This document shows positions 8,891 to 18,340 of a DNA stretch of 40,717 nt, one piece after another (positions within the stretch are counted from its first letter, which is position 1; every line of letters begins with the position of its first letter). The notes beneath the pieces were generated by a model. That model made no database searches, was not told the origin of the DNA, and saw nothing but the letters and a program-made list of their open reading frames with translations. Origin of the DNA: Paraburkholderia sp. UYCP14C (GTDB lineage Bacteria > Pseudomonadota > Gammaproteobacteria > Burkholderiales > Burkholderiaceae); the NCBI RefSeq assembly GCF_004197395.1, contig NZ_SELS01000065.1, positions 1 to 40,717 of the forward strand, given 5' to 3'. The position numbers and the translations under genes were made by a program.

Positions 8891-9703
8891 GTGCAAAGCG
8901 TTAAGTTGACCGGAACTCCCATCGTACTCTCGAGATTCATATTCGGCACCGCCAGTCTTTTCAACAGTGGTTCCGAAAAGGCAAGGCGCCAGCTACTATT
9001 CTCTGCAGTGGACGCCGGGTTCACCCATTTTGACACGGCCCCCTACTATGGCTTTGGCTTGGCCGAGCGCGACCTCGGGCACGTTCTCAAAGCGCGACCG
9101 GAAGTCACTGTCACCACCAAAGTCGGTATCTATCCGCCCGGCGGCGAGGAGCAAAGCGGGGCAGCTGTTTTTGTTCGCAAGTCGACAGGGCGATTCATCA
9201 AGGCCATCTCGAGGCCAACGGTGGATTTCTCAGTCGCCCGAGCGAAGAGAACCCTTGAGGGCAGTTTGCGTCGTCTGAAGCGAGACTCAATTGACATCTA
9301 CGCGCTGCACGAACCGGAACTTTCCCTGCTCAATACTGATGAATGGTTGAAATGGCTCGAGAGTCTCCTACGCGACGGAACGGTCCGTACTTTCGGCCTC
9401 GCACTAACCACGGATCAGGTCGAACCGTTCCTCGCTGCCGGCTCTGAACTAACCCGTTTCATTCAGGTCCACGACAGTCTCACTGGGCGCGAGGCTGATG
9501 TTCTGACCTGCTACCGCAAGCCGTTCCAGATCACTTACGGGTATGTCTCCGCGTCCCGCAAGGAGGGATCGCCGCTGTCCGTGACTGAGGTTCTGCGTCG
9601 GGCACTGCTTCGCAACGCGAACGGCGCAATCATCGTGAGCACGAAGCAGTTGGCACGCCTGCAGCAATATACCCGGCTCGTGGAGGAGACGACCGATGCT
9701 TAA
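8891..9703 (+). CDS. Aldo/keto reductase
   Basis: This 270-residue protein of the aldo/keto reductase superfamily is a predicted NAD(P)H-dependent (beta/alpha)8 barrel. The expected catalytic residues are visible: Asp48 in FDTAPYYGFG, Tyr53, Lys77 in TTKVG and His140 in YALHEP. The start is GTG 8891 with GGAG at 8881-8884. At 270 residues it is somewhat shorter than most of the family (about 300), mainly in the C-terminal half. Its stop overlaps the next gene by eight bases, so the two are probably translationally coupled. Together with the GMC oxidoreductase it could interconvert a hydroxyl and a keto group on a sugar or sugar-derived substituent; this is inference from the pairing. Confidence 0.85.
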   Translation: MQSVKLTGTPIVLSRFIFGTASLFNSGSEKARRQLLFSAVDAGFTHFDTAPYYGFGLAERDLGHVLKARPEVTVTTKVGIYPPGGEEQSGAAVFVRKSTGRFIKAISRPTVDFSVARAKRTLEGSLRRLKRDSIDIYALHEPELSLLNTDEWLKWLESLLRDGTVRTFGLALTTDQVEPFLAAGSELTRFIQVHDSLTGREADVLTCYRKPFQITYGYVSASRKEGSPLSVTEVLRRALLRNANGAIIVSTKQLARLQQYTRLVEETTDA

Positions 9704-11246
9704 GGACCTGGACGGGCAGGGAGCGATTTCACGGGAAGCCGACTTCATCGTCATCGGCGCCGGAACCGTCGGCCTACCGATCGGCGTACTACTGGCGCGG
9801 AAGACAGGCGCAACCGTCATCTGCCTGGAAAGCGGCGGATTGCGCCAGGAAGAGGACACCCATCCACTCAATGAAGTTGTCCAGCGGGGGATGTTCTACA
9901 AGGGCGCCTCGCACGGACGTTACCGATGCTTAGGCGGTACGTCGATGCGATGGGGTGGTGCCCTCATTCCATTCCAGGACTCTGATCTCTGCAACGCCCA
10001 CTGGCCGATCTCACTCGATGAACTAACCCCGTTTATCGGTGACGTCGAACGGCTATTCTCCCTGGAACCCGGCCCGTATTTCGACGTCTCCTTTCCGTTC
10101 GAGCTTGGGGAAACCCATGTCAATCGTCTCGCCAAGTGGCCGGAATTCCGCAAGCGTAATGTAGCGGCGTTGTTGGACGCTGACGTCGCCGCGGCAGCCA
10201 ACCTTCAGGTCTGGTTGAACGCCCATGTCGTTAAAATCAAAACTCTCGCTGAAGGCGTGCGACTGGAAGCGGTATCGCAAAATGATGACAGGCTTGCTAT
10301 TTCGGGGAGGAAACTCATCGTCGCCGCCGGCGCGATCGAAACGACCCGTCTGGCATTGCTAATCGACCGTCAGAACAATGGAGCCGTCTCCGCGCTTACG
10401 TCTGCGCTCGGTCATAACTTCACGGATCATATTTCCGCAGAAGTAGCGGAGATCGTCGCCTCCGAAAGCGCGTTGCTAAATAAGATCGTCGGCTTTCGAT
10501 TCGGCGCCGCCGGTTCGATGCGCAATATTCGTTTCGAGCTAGCGCCGCGAGCGTCGGCGCGACGGCATCTGCCGCCAAGTTTCTGCCACATCGGGTTCAA
10601 GGTTGAGAAGCCAGGTGGCTTTGATGTGCTACGAGAGATGCTTCGGAATGCGCAGCGTCGTAAGTCACCGTCGCCACGAATGATCCTGGATTTGATAGCG
10701 AACACTCCTTGGCTTGCGCGCGCCGTGTGGTGGCGGCTCGTCAACAAACGTCTGCTGTTTCCGGCCCACTCGCGCCTGATTGTCCATGCGGTGGTTGAGC
10801 AACTTCCATCTCGCAGGAATCGTATCACTCTCAGCGATACGTGCTGCGACCGCTTCGGCTTGCCGCTCGCGGAGATCAACTGGACGTTGACCAGGGAAGA
10901 CAAAGAAAACGTAATCGCGACATCGGAACTCTTTAAAAGAACCTGGAAAACGAGCAAATTTGCCTCGCTTGGCGTATGGAAGTCGATCGAGCCGCAGAAA
11001 ATCTGGGCTAACATCGATAACGCAGAAGGGATCTTCCATCCGACGGGTTCGACTCGCATGGGGGCGAGTCCCGCCGATGGTGTGGTCGACAAAAACCTCA
11101 ACCTCTTCGGTGTCGCGAATGTCCAGTTGCTTGCCACGTCCGTCTTGCCAACGGGAGGCGGGGCGAATCCGACCATGATGCTCCTGCTGCTGGCGATGCG
11201 ATGTGTCAATCAGCATGCCGCCCGAAGCACCTCGACAAAAGCTTGA
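9696..11246 (+). CDS. GMC family FAD-dependent oxidoreductase
   Basis: This is a 516-residue glucose-methanol-choline family flavoprotein. The dinucleotide-binding motif GAGTVG is at residues 21-26 and ends in LESGG. A second conserved stretch, GRYRCLGGTSMRWGG, binds FAD. The C-terminal domain has HPTGSTRMG with His448 and ends near GGGANPTMMLLLLAM. The family oxidises alcohols, often sugars, passing electrons to oxygen or another acceptor. There is no signal peptide, so it should act in the cytoplasm. It starts within the end of the aldo/keto reductase gene. Inside a polysaccharide locus its likely substrate is a precursor or modified sugar, but nothing in the sequence names it. Confidence 0.85.
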   Translation: MLKDLDGQGAISREADFIVIGAGTVGLPIGVLLARKTGATVICLESGGLRQEEDTHPLNEVVQRGMFYKGASHGRYRCLGGTSMRWGGALIPFQDSDLCNAHWPISLDELTPFIGDVERLFSLEPGPYFDVSFPFELGETHVNRLAKWPEFRKRNVAALLDADVAAAANLQVWLNAHVVKIKTLAEGVRLEAVSQNDDRLAISGRKLIVAAGAIETTRLALLIDRQNNGAVSALTSALGHNFTDHISAEVAEIVASESALLNKIVGFRFGAAGSMRNIRFELAPRASARRHLPPSFCHIGFKVEKPGGFDVLREMLRNAQRRKSPSPRMILDLIANTPWLARAVWWRLVNKRLLFPAHSRLIVHAVVEQLPSRRNRITLSDTCCDRFGLPLAEINWTLTREDKENVIATSELFKRTWKTSKFASLGVWKSIEPQKIWANIDNAEGIFHPTGSTRMGASPADGVVDKNLNLFGVANVQLLATSVLPTGGGANPTMMLLLLAMRCVNQHAARSTSTKA

Positions 11247-11313
11247 TGCTTTCCGCCACACGCAGGCGTTGAGCCGTGTTGGACACTACGATGGTCAGCT
11301 GAGAGAGGATTCT

Positions 11314-11952
11314 ATGCCTAAAGATGCAATCAACCGGGGAGGCTTCCGTTCGAGCATGATCCTGAAAGGCGTGAATTCGAGACAAGGACCTTCGTTTTCG
11401 TTATCGAACAGATTTCTCAGGGTTCTTTGGGGCGTCACCTATATCGTCTTTTTCGTGCCGACGCCACGTGTCTTTCATGCGTGGCGTCGCTGGATACTGC
11501 AGTTATTCGGAGCGACGATAGGCGCAGGTGTTCACGTCTATCCGCGTGTGCGCATCTGGGCGCCATGGAATCTTTCGATTGGCGATTTTACAGGCGTTGC
11601 CAATGGAGTGAACCTGTATTCCATCGAACGCATCACGTTGGGTGAGCGTTGCACGGTATCGCAGGGCGCGCAGCTCTGTACAGGAAGTCACGACTACAAC
11701 GATCCGACATTTCAGCTAACGGCAAAGCCGATTATTGTGGGATCCGACGCGTGGGTGTGCTCTGAGGTCTTCGTTTGCCCTGGCATTCAAATCGCGCCGG
11801 GAGCGGTTATCGGCGCGCGATCAGTGGTAACCAGGAGTCTGCTGGACGAATGGACTGTCTATGCCGGTATGCCAGCAAGAAAGATATCTATTAGAGTCAA
11901 GCACGGAGAGACCAATGAGCAAAGTGTCTGTACTGGTGTTGACGAGAAATGA
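11314..11952 (+). CDS. WcaF-like acyltransferase (left-handed beta-helix)
   Basis: This 212-residue acyltransferase resembles WcaF/NodL-type O-acetyltransferases. A hydrophobic and basic N-terminal part (LSNRFLRVLWGVTYIVFFVPTP) precedes hexapeptide repeats from about residue 70 to 190, including the catalytic-region TGSHDYNDPTFQL and IQIAPGAVIGARSVV. The predicted reaction is transfer of an acetyl group from acetyl-CoA to a sugar of the repeat unit. The start is ATG 11314, preceded by AGAGGA at 11304-11309. An upstream in-frame ATG at 11203 lies inside the previous gene and has no ribosome binding site. The end overlaps the following glycosyltransferase by 38 bases. Confidence 0.85.
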   Translation: MPKDAINRGGFRSSMILKGVNSRQGPSFSLSNRFLRVLWGVTYIVFFVPTPRVFHAWRRWILQLFGATIGAGVHVYPRVRIWAPWNLSIGDFTGVANGVNLYSIERITLGERCTVSQGAQLCTGSHDYNDPTFQLTAKPIIVGSDAWVCSEVFVCPGIQIAPGAVIGARSVVTRSLLDEWTVYAGMPARKISIRVKHGETNEQSVCTGVDEK

Positions 11953-12784
11953 AGAGCAGGATTTACCTGGTTGTCTTGAATCCGTCATCGGATGGTCCGA
12001 CGACATCCATGTACTTGATTCGCTCAGCACGGACGGGACCGTCGCGTACGCTCGCTCGGTACGCGCGAATGTGATCTCTAGACCATTCGACGACTGGTCC
12101 ACTCACCAGAACTGGGGATTGAAGAATATTCCATTCAAACATGAATGGGTCCTATACCTCGATGCCGACGAGCGCGTTCCGCCGTTGCTCGTGCCGGAGA
12201 TCGAAAAGGCGGTCTGCAACCCCGGCGATGCCGTGGCGTTTCGGATTAGACGCCGTGACTTCTTCAATGACCGGTGGCTCAGGCACGTGCAGGCGTCACC
12301 GTACTTCGTTCGGCTTTTCAGACCCCAGCATATCCACTATGAACGGCTCGTCAATCCAGTCACCGTGGTCGATGGTGAGACTGGCCGCCTCAACGGCTAT
12401 CTCGATCACTTCCCTTTCAGTAAGGGCATATCGCACTGGCTCTCGCGCCATAACGCTTACAGTTCGCTGGAAGCAGATCAATTCCTTCGCAACAAGGCCA
12501 GCGGCAACAAGTTCAGCCTATCCAAGGCGCTGTTGGCGAGCGATTTCCAGACTCGCCGCTATCATCAAAAGCGCCTCTTCTACGAACTGCCGTGCCGCCC
12601 GCTGACCAAGTTCGTTTTACTTTACTTCGTTCGCCGCGGTTTCCTCGATGGACATCCCGGCTTGGTCTACGCGACGCTGCAGTCGGTCTATGAGTATTTC
12701 ATCGTTCTGAAAGTCAGGGAGAAGATGAGAGCGGCGAGAATGAAAGTTGGTGGCTCTACGTTAGGTGAAGAAGTGAAGAATTGA
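11915..12784 (+). CDS. Family 2 glycosyltransferase (WaaE/LgtF-like)
   Basis: This 290-residue GT-A fold glycosyltransferase begins VSVLVLTRNEEQDLPGCLESV. It carries the metal-binding LYLDADER motif about 80 residues in and the HQNWGL segment typical of WaaE/LgtF-type enzymes. It should transfer a sugar from a nucleotide donor to the growing lipid-linked repeat in the cytoplasm. The start is ATG 11915 with GGAGAG at 11905-11910, overlapping the acetyltransferase gene. An upstream in-frame start at 11861 is less likely because it lies deep in that gene. Donor specificity is unknown. Confidence 0.87.
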   Translation: MSKVSVLVLTRNEEQDLPGCLESVIGWSDDIHVLDSLSTDGTVAYARSVRANVISRPFDDWSTHQNWGLKNIPFKHEWVLYLDADERVPPLLVPEIEKAVCNPGDAVAFRIRRRDFFNDRWLRHVQASPYFVRLFRPQHIHYERLVNPVTVVDGETGRLNGYLDHFPFSKGISHWLSRHNAYSSLEADQFLRNKASGNKFSLSKALLASDFQTRRYHQKRLFYELPCRPLTKFVLLYFVRRGFLDGHPGLVYATLQSVYEYFIVLKVREKMRAARMKVGGSTLGEEVKN

Positions 12785-12834
12785 GCCGCGGATGCGCAGT
12801 ATGATGAACTTCAGTGTCAGCCGGAGATCATACC

Positions 12835-14004
12835 TTGAGAACGCTTCACATTATCTCGTCAATCGAGCGAAGATATGGTGGTCCTGCCGAGGCGCTCAAA
12901 CGGCTCGCGGCAGAGCTCCGGCTTTCCGGACACACTGTCGACATTGTCTGTCTTGACTCAACTATTGATGCAGACAAATCGGACGACAACGCTTTCGATC
13001 TCGTTGTCAGGCTAGGCCACCACGCTGGCAAATACATGCTCAACTTCAGGCTTGTTGGGTGGTTGGCACAGCATGCGAAACAGTACGATGCAATTATCGT
13101 AGACGGCATATGGCAGTTCCACAGTGCGGCGGCCGTTATCTCGCTTCTTCCGAAAAGGATTCCCTACTTCGTGATGCCGCACGGCATGCTCGATCCATGG
13201 TTCAACATCGGCCGCCCGTTGAAACACGCCAAAAAGCTAGCCTATTGGATGTTTGTGGAGCGTCATGTCATCAGCAATGCGAAGGGGGTTCTCTTCACCA
13301 CCGAGAGCGAGCGCGAACTGGCGCGCCTGGCCTTTCCGCTGTACAGGGCGACGGAGGTGATGATGATGATTGGCACAGCACCACCTCCTTCGACGGAAAC
13401 GGTTGACATTGCAGAGCGGGATTCGCCAGCGAAACCGGGCAAGAAAGTCATCCTCTTTCTCGGCCGAATTCACGAGAAGAAGGGTTGCGACTTGCTAATC
13501 CGTTCGTTTCACGATCTTGGGAACTTGAGCGCCGACTATCGCCTCGTGGTCGCAGGCCCCGACGATCACGGACTCGGGGCGAGATTGCGTCGTGAGGCAG
13601 TGCGGCTCGGCATTGCGGATCGCATTAGCTGGCCTGGCATGGTAACGGGGGCGCATAAGTGGTCCCTGCTGCGGGCTGCCGACGTCATGGTTTTGCCCTC
13701 GCATCAGGAAAACTTCGGCGTGGTGGTGGCCGAAGCACTAGCGTGTGGGGTGCCGGTGCTCTTAACGGACAAGGTCGGAATCTGGCAGGAGATCGTTGCC
13801 GATCGTGCCGGGTTCGTGGACGACGACACGCGAGAGGGTATCACCCGCCTTCTGACGCAATGGATAAAGCTGGCGGAGGACGAGAAGGTTGCGATGCGAT
13901 GTTCGGCAAAACAGTGTTTCAACAATCGATTTCATATCTCCAGAGTCGCGCAGAGCTATATCGCATTGGTGAGCAAACAGATAGGGCAAGCTTCTCTGCT
14001 TTAA
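12835..14004 (+). CDS. Family 4 glycosyltransferase
   Basis: This 390-residue GT-B glycosyltransferase starts LRTLHIISSIERRYGGPAEAL. It has a MPHGMLDPW segment near residue 115 seen in many exopolysaccharide GT4 enzymes, ILFLGRIHEKKGCDLLI in the donor domain, and the ESxxFGxVxxEA-type motif here as HQENFGVVVAEALACGVP. The start is taken as TTG 12835 because GGAG lies at 12823-12826 with good spacing. A GTG at 12814 would add seven residues but has no ribosome binding site. It is the last gene of the operon that begins at 8891. It probably adds one sugar of the repeat unit. Confidence 0.85.
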   Translation: MRTLHIISSIERRYGGPAEALKRLAAELRLSGHTVDIVCLDSTIDADKSDDNAFDLVVRLGHHAGKYMLNFRLVGWLAQHAKQYDAIIVDGIWQFHSAAAVISLLPKRIPYFVMPHGMLDPWFNIGRPLKHAKKLAYWMFVERHVISNAKGVLFTTESERELARLAFPLYRATEVMMMIGTAPPPSTETVDIAERDSPAKPGKKVILFLGRIHEKKGCDLLIRSFHDLGNLSADYRLVVAGPDDHGLGARLRREAVRLGIADRISWPGMVTGAHKWSLLRAADVMVLPSHQENFGVVVAEALACGVPVLLTDKVGIWQEIVADRAGFVDDDTREGITRLLTQWIKLAEDEKVAMRCSAKQCFNNRFHISRVAQSYIALVSKQIGQASLL

Positions 14005-14564
14005 CAGGATGGCCGCGCCTTTTCACGACCGTCTTCAAGTGAACCTTAAATATTTCCCCGCACTCGACGGGTTGGATATCGTCCCGGACACTCGCTCCAG
14101 ATATGGGCGGCATGTCAACTCGATGTCCGTCCCCCAATCTATCGAGGCGCCAACCCGGCTTCTATTGGGTCGAGACCTCGGCAACTCTCTCAGGATGCCG
14201 TCAGACCCGAGTGCTTCGAAGCGCAATGCCGCGCTGATGCCGACGGTATTCAAAAAAAGGTGGCCAAGTGCTCCAAATCGTGATGTCGCGGCCGTTGAGA
14301 GTATCGATGAGGCCGCGTTTCTGTCGGTGCGTGGCACTTATGCGAACGTTCCTGTTTTTCGTTTGACCATGTGTCGCTGTGAACGATAGGGATGCGGACG
14401 TAGATGATCGAATAAGAGCCGCAAATCGGCCAACACCTTGCTGAATTCGGTCAGTGGCGGACAGGATGAGCTTCCTCACCGCTATGCTCAGTCCACGGGG
14501 GCTCCACAGATTTTTCCCTAAAAAACGCACGATTTATTTTACGCCATCCGATCCCACTCAACGA
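14005..14564. other. Intergenic region before the flippase gene
   Basis: No supportable gene is present; overlapping short frames on both strands look spurious. The AT-rich part near 14525-14545 precedes a shared ATAGGCTTA motif and is the best candidate for a promoter of the flippase and beta-helix genes. No obvious terminator follows the upstream operon. Confidence 0.35.
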
Positions 14565-14573
14565 TAGGCTTAC
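14565..14573 (+). promoter_or_regulatory. Shared intergenic motif ATAGGCTTA (site 2)
   Basis: This is the second copy of the nonamer, about 250 bases before the flippase start and just after an AT-rich tract. Recurrence in three long gaps of the same locus is the only evidence that it is a regulatory element. Confidence 0.25.
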
Positions 14574-14815
14574 ATTGAGGTGTCCAAAATCTGATCAATA
14601 GTCGGATGAACGACTCGCTCCGGACGCAGACGTCATTCCGGTGAATGTCACTTTCCCTGACGCTAAAGTGCGCCGCTATGCTCAAGAATGCGTATAGGGC
14701 GGATGGCTGTCGCCGGAAGTCGAGTTCGTCGGCGCGATTTTACGCTCAACCGTTGCTGCCCTTTCCCGAGCCATCTCATTCGCGGAAGAGCAGCCTCAGA
14801 GGATCAAGCGCTCCA

Positions 14816-16243
14816 ATGCGGCTTGCAGATCATTTTCTCGTGCGCGGACCGGTTTCCATACTGCGGCTCTGTTTTCGTCGCTTGCCGTTTGGTATCGGGG
14901 CATCGGAAGGGCGCGACAGGGATCGCTATGTGCGTGCCGCGCGTTCGGCCGCATGCAATGCGGTGAGTGCCACGATGGGCTTTGCCGTAGTGCTGCTCTC
15001 GGTCTCTTTGACGCTTCCGTATCTCGGCCAGGAGCGCTTTGGCATCTGGATGACAATATCAAGCCTCGCTGTGATGTTGTCGGTGCTTGACCTTGGTGTG
15101 GCAAATGGCCTCGTCAACCTGGTTGCGGACGCGAAAACGAGCGACGATCAAGAGAAACTGCAGACGATAGTCACTCGCGGCGTACTACTCCTTGTCGTGA
15201 TCGGCGCGGCCGCTGGGGCCGTGCTCGTTGGTGCCGTGAGGTCGTTGGACTTCCAAAGGCTGTTCAAGATCGAATCGGCAGACGTTACTAGAGAAGCGCT
15301 GGCGTCGACCATGGTTTTCATCGGGCTGTTTTGCGTGAACATCCCACTAAGCGGCGTGAGAAAGGTCTTTCATGGTCTTCAGCGAGCATGGGAACCTCAT
15401 ATCGTTGCTGCGATCGGATATTTTTTCTCGCTGCCGCTTCTTTATCTCTGCAATCGCCATCGCGCACCATTGCCGTATCTCGTCCTCTCTACATACGGCA
15501 TGCAGGTCGGTACGACCTTGATTCTCGTTTGGCGTCTTCGACGTGAGCAGATTTTTCGGGTTCATCGCGGCCTTTGGCCGGGAGCAGGGTTGCAAGACTG
15601 TCGGGTGCTCCTGCGGACGAGCGGCATGTTCCTGATCCTTCAGCTTGGCATGATATGCGGCAGCGCATGCGACCCGCTTATCGTTTCAAATATTCTTGGC
15701 GCGAAGGAAGTGGCGAGACTGGCCGTTGCGCAGCGCCTGTTCCAGGCGATCACCGTAGGGATGGCCATGCTGTCGGGGCCGCTGTGGGGTCTCTATGCCG
15801 ACGCCCACTCCCGCGGTGAGAAGGTGTTCATCAGGCACACGCTGAAGGTGTCCATGGGCGTCACGGGCGGCACCGCGCTGCTGACAAGCGTGCTGATCCT
15901 GGCGGCTTCTCCCTGGCTTTTGAAGGTTTGGACTGGCAATCACGTGGATGTACCTGTCTCTTTGCTGTGCGCGGTGGCGGTGCTGGTTGTGGTTGAAGCA
16001 ATGGGAAACGCTTTCACAATCTTTCTGAATGGAATGAGCGAATTGCGGCCCCAGTTGCTTGCCGTGCTGGTCTTTAGCGTGGTGTCCATTCCGCTCAAGG
16101 TATGTCTCCTTATGAAGTTCGGCACCGTGGAATGGGTGGTCTGGTCAACCATCATTTCAAGCATCATCGCCGACTATGGCGTCTATATCGGCCTCTGCAG
16201 GAAGCAGATCCTTGCGCACGCGTCGCTAGAACCGCTCTCGTAA
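14816..16243 (+). CDS. Wzx-type polysaccharide repeat-unit flippase
   Basis: This 475-residue integral membrane protein of the MOP (polysaccharide transporter) superfamily has about twelve hydrophobic segments. The first is near SATMGFAVVLLSVSLTLPYLG and is followed by FGIWMTISSLAVMLSVLDLG, a typical second segment of Wzx flippases. It should move undecaprenyl-linked repeat units from the cytoplasmic to the periplasmic face of the inner membrane. The start is taken as ATG 14816 with AGAGGA at 14798-14803. An in-frame ATG at 14645 would add 57 residues that look unlike protein and have no ribosome binding site. The beta-helix gene follows 25 bases after the stop and is probably co-transcribed. 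Confidence 0.88.
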   Translation: MRLADHFLVRGPVSILRLCFRRLPFGIGASEGRDRDRYVRAARSAACNAVSATMGFAVVLLSVSLTLPYLGQERFGIWMTISSLAVMLSVLDLGVANGLVNLVADAKTSDDQEKLQTIVTRGVLLLVVIGAAAGAVLVGAVRSLDFQRLFKIESADVTREALASTMVFIGLFCVNIPLSGVRKVFHGLQRAWEPHIVAAIGYFFSLPLLYLCNRHRAPLPYLVLSTYGMQVGTTLILVWRLRREQIFRVHRGLWPGAGLQDCRVLLRTSGMFLILQLGMICGSACDPLIVSNILGAKEVARLAVAQRLFQAITVGMAMLSGPLWGLYADAHSRGEKVFIRHTLKVSMGVTGGTALLTSVLILAASPWLLKVWTGNHVDVPVSLLCAVAVLVVVEAMGNAFTIFLNGMSELRPQLLAVLVFSVVSIPLKVCLLMKFGTVEWVVWSTIISSIIADYGVYIGLCRKQILAHASLEPLS

Positions 16244-16267
16244 CTCACGCAATCAGCTTCTGAAATT

Positions 16268-18340
16268 ATGGCCGACTTTCGGGAAAAATTGCAGTTGGCA
16301 GGTGAGGCGCTCAAAAACAGACGTCGGGCCTTGAGGAAAATCATGGCAGCCTGCTTCAGCTTGTCTGGCGCATCTGGACCAGTGGCGCAGGGGCAGACAT
16401 CGAGACTGCAGTCGTCGCACACGCAGAGCGCTTCGACCTCGATGCAGCCCGTGAGCGACTTGTCGCCGGACGACAGGCTGATAGTAACCAGGTCTTCGCT
16501 CACATACACCGAAGTTCGTCACCTTGCTGAATTTGTCCTTGCACGAGGTCCGATTCAGGGCTACGCCAGCTTGCGGGACTACGGCGGACCGCTAACGAGA
16601 CTGCTCGTTTTTCAGCACCCCGCAGGCGATCGAGATTCCGACGCGGCGTACTATTGGCTCGATCCTACCGACCTTTTGAGCGCTGACAATGGCGGTACAG
16701 TGCTGGTTTCGAAGAGCGGAAAGCGCTGGAAGCGAGTATTCGAAGGCGACATCCATGCCCGATGGTTCGGCGCACGCGGAGACGGCACGACGGATGACGG
16801 CGACGCGCTCAATCGCGCCCTCGCATTCGCAGGATCGCTCTATGCATCGACGGGCAGGACTCAGCGCGTCGTGCTCGATAACGGCACGTACTACCTTGCA
16901 GCCGCGCGCGGAACGCTGGCCATCTCGTGTCACGACGATGGCACGGTGAAGGAGGGAAAAGGCAAGAGACTCCCGTCTGAACCTCGGATGCGACAGCCTT
17001 ATTGCGTCGGCGTGTGGCCAGGGGTCAAACTATGTGGGCGCAACGCCGTGGTGAAGGGCAAATATCGCTACGGCATGGCGGACTCGTCGCAGCCGGTCAC
17101 CTTCGGCTTGCTCGATGAATCCGACACGGTAACGGAGGCAGGGCTAGAGAATCTGACTTTCGTGGATTGCTTCATGGCTTTCGGGGCCCTGTCCGCGACG
17201 CTCGCAGGCTGCATCTTTGACAGACTTCACTTTATCGGCTGCGGGGTGGGTATCTATGCCGCGGTGCTGGAACAGTGCACGTTCAGTAATATCGAGGCGC
17301 AGCGCACGGGTGTGCCTGTTCTTGTCGGAGGTCAATGGGTCGATCGCAACGACGACTACAACGAACGAGGCGGCTTTGCGGACAAGTGCACCATCATCAA
17401 CGTACGCAACATCTTTGATCGCGTCTATGGCGACGATGAGCGCAATATCGATCAATGGTTCGATGCCACCTTCTTCAAGTCAATCAACAGCGAGCGCAGA
17501 CTCAGCGCGCAGAATAATCCTACGTCACAGGCGAGGGCGTATCCGTATCGGGGCATTTGCGGATTCTGCATACGCGTCATGGCGCGCTATGCGCGACCTT
17601 CAAATAGTAACGTGTTCATGCAAATAACGCACGCTTACTCGCCGCGCCCAGCGGTGCTGGTTGATGCGTGTCAGTCAGCTGTCTTCAACGGCGTTTATAT
17701 GGAACGCGTAGGCTATCGCGACCATCGCAAGCGAACCGGTGCCGTTGGCGCCGGATGGGACGATCCTTACCTTGGTCATGGTGTCCTCGTTCCGGCGTTC
17801 ATAGGAGAACTCGACGTCTCCTCCTGCGTTTCCGGTGTCAACATCCAACAGTCCTTCGGAGTTTCGGTCGTTCGAACTGATGGTCCTGTCGGAGCCATAC
17901 AGTCATCGGACTGTGCTTTCAAAGAACCGGATCCTCGCTACACCCTGCCTGCCACGACTTTCACCGACGATGTGACGATACGCCGAGGAGCGCTTCGTGC
18001 ATTGGATGGTGTCAAGCATCGGATCGGAGGATTGGGTCTCTACAGCGTGCATTTCGATGGCGGCAGTTTCGACACCGAGATATCCTTGCCGAAGGACGAA
18101 GAAGTGCATGTGCTGCTTGTATTAGCGTCACGCGATGCGAAGCGCCTCGAGAGCGCGTCGTCCGGCCTCTATCTGCTGCAGCTCTCGCGTGATCGCAAGG
18201 GCGCCCTAGTTGGAACGCTCGTGTCGGGAAGCGATGTCCTGCGCTTTGCCGTAAGTCTGCGGAGCATGCTGCAACTGCAAGCTATTGTCCCTGGCGCATA
18301 CCACGTCGCAATGATTGGGAACCGGCCGTTCGAGACTTAG
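16268..18340 (+). CDS. Secreted beta-helix protein, tailspike/pectate-lyase-like
   Basis: This 690-residue protein is predicted to be a right-handed parallel beta-helix enzyme. The start of the fold shows the widespread ARWFGARGDGTTDDGDALN motif (about residues 163-181) of Pectate_lyase_3 and phage tailspike depolymerases. The N-terminus has basic residues (KNRRRALRK) followed by MAACFSLSGASGPVAQG, a plausible signal peptide, so the protein probably acts in the periplasm or outside the cell. ATG 16268 has no clear ribosome binding site. ATG 16343 has GAGGA five bases before it but would lose the basic part of the signal. It sits between the flippase and the autokinase. A role in trimming, editing or releasing the polymer is inferred by analogy with lyases in alginate and other polysaccharide clusters. 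Catalytic residues could not be assigned. Confidence 0.75.
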   Translation: MADFREKLQLAGEALKNRRRALRKIMAACFSLSGASGPVAQGQTSRLQSSHTQSASTSMQPVSDLSPDDRLIVTRSSLTYTEVRHLAEFVLARGPIQGYASLRDYGGPLTRLLVFQHPAGDRDSDAAYYWLDPTDLLSADNGGTVLVSKSGKRWKRVFEGDIHARWFGARGDGTTDDGDALNRALAFAGSLYASTGRTQRVVLDNGTYYLAAARGTLAISCHDDGTVKEGKGKRLPSEPRMRQPYCVGVWPGVKLCGRNAVVKGKYRYGMADSSQPVTFGLLDESDTVTEAGLENLTFVDCFMAFGALSATLAGCIFDRLHFIGCGVGIYAAVLEQCTFSNIEAQRTGVPVLVGGQWVDRNDDYNERGGFADKCTIINVRNIFDRVYGDDERNIDQWFDATFFKSINSERRLSAQNNPTSQARAYPYRGICGFCIRVMARYARPSNSNVFMQITHAYSPRPAVLVDACQSAVFNGVYMERVGYRDHRKRTGAVGAGWDDPYLGHGVLVPAFIGELDVSSCVSGVNIQQSFGVSVVRTDGPVGAIQSSDCAFKEPDPRYTLPATTFTDDVTIRRGALRALDGVKHRIGGLGLYSVHFDGGSFDTEISLPKDEEVHVLLVLASRDAKRLESASSGLYLLQLSRDRKGALVGTLVSGSDVLRFAVSLRSMLQLQAIVPGAYHVAMIGNRPFET

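Noticed and set aside
14645-14815. N-terminal extension of the flippase from ATG 14645
   Set aside because: The extra 57 residues are low-complexity and basic and precede the family-like start. ATG 14816 has AGAGGA upstream and gives a normal length.
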